Assembly: GCA_964434865.1 (NCBI GenBank)
Contig: CAYSWV010000012.1
Span: forward strand, 1 to 64,000
DNA length: 64,000 nucleotides
DNA from: CAYSWV01 sp964434865
GTDB lineage: Bacteria > Cyanobacteriota > Cyanobacteriia > Thermostichales > Thermostichaceae
Direction: 5' to 3'
Part shown: one piece after another, positions 62,458 through 64,000 of the stretch
Layout: the number at the start of each line of letters is the position of its first letter
Numbering within the stretch: the stretch's first letter is position 1
Position numbers and translations under genes: made by a program
Notes under the pieces: generated by a model
The model's input: only the letters and a program-made list of their open reading frames with translations
Database searches by the model: none
What the model was told of the DNA's origin: nothing

Positions 62458-64000
62458 ATGACTGCGATTAGGTCTCGTCGCTCGCACCAACGCACATCTT
62501 TGCTGGCTGATGTGGTAGAAGCTCTACCTCATTTGCGTCCTCAGCTGTACTTTAAATCTTCGTTAGTGGCCCTCAGTCATGCGATGGAAGATCAAATTCT
62601 GGCGGGGCAGGGGCATCCTATTGTTTTTGCTAATTTCCAACGCGAACGCTACTATCGCCAGGAAGCTCGTCGTTACCACCGCATCAGTACGATTGCTAAG
62701 CAAGTCTACATTCTAGCGGCTCCAGAAACGGACTTTACCCAAAGCTCAGTCCCCTATGAAACGATCGCTCTCGATCTCGATGATCCCTTGGCTCAAGAAT
62801 GGCACCTCATTATTTTGGATCAGACCTATGCCACCTGCTTGATTTGTCGGGAACGATTTCATCCCCGTAAATCTCAGATGTGGCAAGAGCGAGAAACGGA
62901 TGCGGCCCGTCAATTTGAAGGTATTTGGTCCTTTGACCGCCAGGTGGTTGTTACGGCTGCTCGCCAATTAATCCCCAAAATCCTCCATTATCGGCCAGAA
63001 CTGCAGACTAAACTATCCGATGTTACTGATCAGCTCACCCTAGCTTCAACAGTGGCTCAATCCGATAGTAGTCTGAACCCAGCCCCGTTTGCTGAACGCC
63101 TGATCACTTATCTTCAAGCAGGTCAGTACAAGTTACAACGGACCTATAAAGCGATTCAACTCCAGGAACGGAAGGAGCGTTTAGTTAACCGTATTGGCAG
63201 TGCTATTCGTCGATCTTTAGATCCAGCTGATATTTTGCAAATTGCTGTTCAAGAATTAGGTAAAGTTGCTCAGGTTTCACGTTGTTTAGTGTATCGTTGT
63301 AGCCCTAACCAATCGCAGGTTACTTTATCGCAAGAATACTCCCAATCAGATTTAACCCCTTTACAGAGTCAAGTCTGGCCTCTGGCTCAAAATCCACTCC
63401 TTACCGAGGCGATGCAACAGGGTGAGACTGTGATCTGTCATGATCGGGAGTTGGAGTCTAGAGTGAGTCAGGTTACTTCTAAACTGCAAGATCTCTGGGA
63501 TATAGCTCAGATCAGAGCTTGGCTGATTGTGCCCCTTCTGTACCAGGGCCGCCTGATTGGTATTTTAGAACTACACGATACTGAACCTAGAGCCTGGGAA
63601 ACCCCTATTGTTGAGTTAGCTGAAGCAATTGCTTTACAAATTGGGGTAGCTTTGATCCAGGCTGATGCTTATCAACATCTGGATGAACTTAACCATCAAT
63701 TAGCAGCTCTAGATCAGGCAAAGACCGATCTAATTGCGGTCACTGGTCATGAATTACGGACACCGCTATCTACCATTCAAATTTGTTTAGAAAGCCTAGC
63801 CTCTGATCCTGATATGCCTGTCGAAATTCGACAAGAAATGTTGACAACAGCTTTACAAGATGCAGGACGATTACGGCAGCTAGTTCAAGATTTTCTGATG
63901 CTCTCGAAGTTAGAAAGTGGGCGAATTCAATGGCATATTGAACCACTCTCAGGTGCAGAATGTGTGGAATTATCCCTAAGTCCAATCAAATCTCGCCGCC
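62458..64000 (+). CDS. DICT-GAF sensor histidine kinase, 3' truncated by window edge
   Basis: Open from the ATG at 62458 to the end of the window (514 codons), with no stop inside. The DICT sensory domain is about residues 25-165 (begins RPQLYFKSSLVALSHAMED and contains VFANFQRERYYR). The region to about 245 includes helical linker QRKERLVNRIGSAIRRSLDP. GAF about 250-400 (ILQIAVQELGKVAQVSRCLV). The histidine kinase begins with VTGHELRTPLSTIQ (His431). The ATPase domain and any receiver lie beyond the window. DICT domains are thought to sense light or metabolites in cyanobacteria, often with GAF and kinase modules. No other gene for this pathway is visible here. Confidence 0.9.
   Translation, partial: MTAIRSRRSHQRTSLLADVVEALPHLRPQLYFKSSLVALSHAMEDQILAGQGHPIVFANFQRERYYRQEARRYHRISTIAKQVYILAAPETDFTQSSVPYETIALDLDDPLAQEWHLIILDQTYATCLICRERFHPRKSQMWQERETDAARQFEGIWSFDRQVVVTAARQLIPKILHYRPELQTKLSDVTDQLTLASTVAQSDSSLNPAPFAERLITYLQAGQYKLQRTYKAIQLQERKERLVNRIGSAIRRSLDPADILQIAVQELGKVAQVSRCLVYRCSPNQSQVTLSQEYSQSDLTPLQSQVWPLAQNPLLTEAMQQGETVICHDRELESRVSQVTSKLQDLWDIAQIRAWLIVPLLYQGRLIGILELHDTEPRAWETPIVELAEAIALQIGVALIQADAYQHLDELNHQLAALDQAKTDLIAVTGHELRTPLSTIQICLESLASDPDMPVEIRQEMLTTALQDAGRLRQLVQDFLMLSKLESGRIQWHIEPLSGAECVELSLSPIKSRR

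Noticed and set aside
1..64000. Mobile elements, prophage or genomic island
   Set aside because: No transposase, integrase, phage structural gene or flanking tRNA was found; composition looks uniform apart from the MoxR remnant region.

Overview
The window is chromosomal DNA of an oxygenic cyanobacterium. It carries psaC (photosystem I iron-sulfur subunit), a carotenoid oxygenase, a PAP/fibrillin-family protein, an RRM-type RNA-binding protein with a Gly-rich tail, a DICT-domain sensor kinase and a giant kinase/AAA/GAF/cyclase protein, all typical of the phylum, among bacterial housekeeping genes. The genus is not identifiable by eye. Base composition is moderate. GATC is strongly over-represented (about 4 times chance in two stretches I counted), but the cyanobacterial HIP1 octamer GCGATCGC is rare. 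A 100-N run at 40415-40514 shows that this is a scaffolded draft assembly.

Layout. 1-9400: the end of a TPR-sulfotransferase, mnmG, an LpxB-like glycosyltransferase with a CdiA-CT-like nuclease, a convergent minus-strand group (unknown protein, trmD, acidic exported protein, YqiA-like esterase), a small 45-aa protein and aroQ. 9400-18200 (minus): cdsA, a CAP-domain lipoprotein gene broken by an in-frame TAA, an inactivated AddB/UvrD-like helicase, a 1087-aa beta-helix lipoprotein and a photolyase-family flavoprotein. 18400-30200 (mostly plus): the 1792-aa signalling protein, carotenoid oxygenase, O-methyltransferase, msrA (minus), mnmE-nfi and rsfS. 30300-36200: CBS, coiled-coil and TPR proteins, then a gene-poor stretch with a frameshifted MoxR remnant and tandem repeats, psaC, and an orphan histidine kinase. 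36300-40000: trpC, a saccharopine-dehydrogenase-like gene and an ABC ATPase, then a pentapeptide-repeat protein. 40300-48900: a gap-broken membrane protein, accA, pgk, a DUF4397 lipoprotein, two membrane proteins, a nucleotidyltransferase, murE and the RNA-binding protein. 49300-64000: nucleoside phosphorylase/GNAT/exonuclease, ispD-holA, pterin dehydratase, NYN nuclease plus GNAT, small exported and membrane proteins, a methyltransferase, a CPBP protease, fibrillin, an M16 peptidase, two unknown minus-strand genes and the start of a DICT-GAF-histidine kinase.

Functional themes: tRNA modification (mnmG, trmD, mnmE), ribosome assembly (rsfS), envelope and isoprenoid building blocks (cdsA, murE, ispD, accA), central carbon (pgk), aromatic synthesis (aroQ, trpC), photosystem I (psaC), DNA repair and replication (photolyase family, nfi, holA, DnaQ-like exonuclease) and several sensors. 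I see no transposase, prophage, CRISPR array, rRNA or tRNA.

The most interesting signals are: a probable Yfr1-type small RNA on the minus strand at about 59458-59542; a PsaC variant with a one-residue loop insertion that lacks the usual ninth cysteine; a chromosomal orphan CdiA-CT-like nuclease; a helicase-family protein whose Walker A lysine and Walker B glutamate are both replaced; the nonsense-split CAP lipoprotein; and a recurring class of 13-18 bp intergenic tandem repeats.
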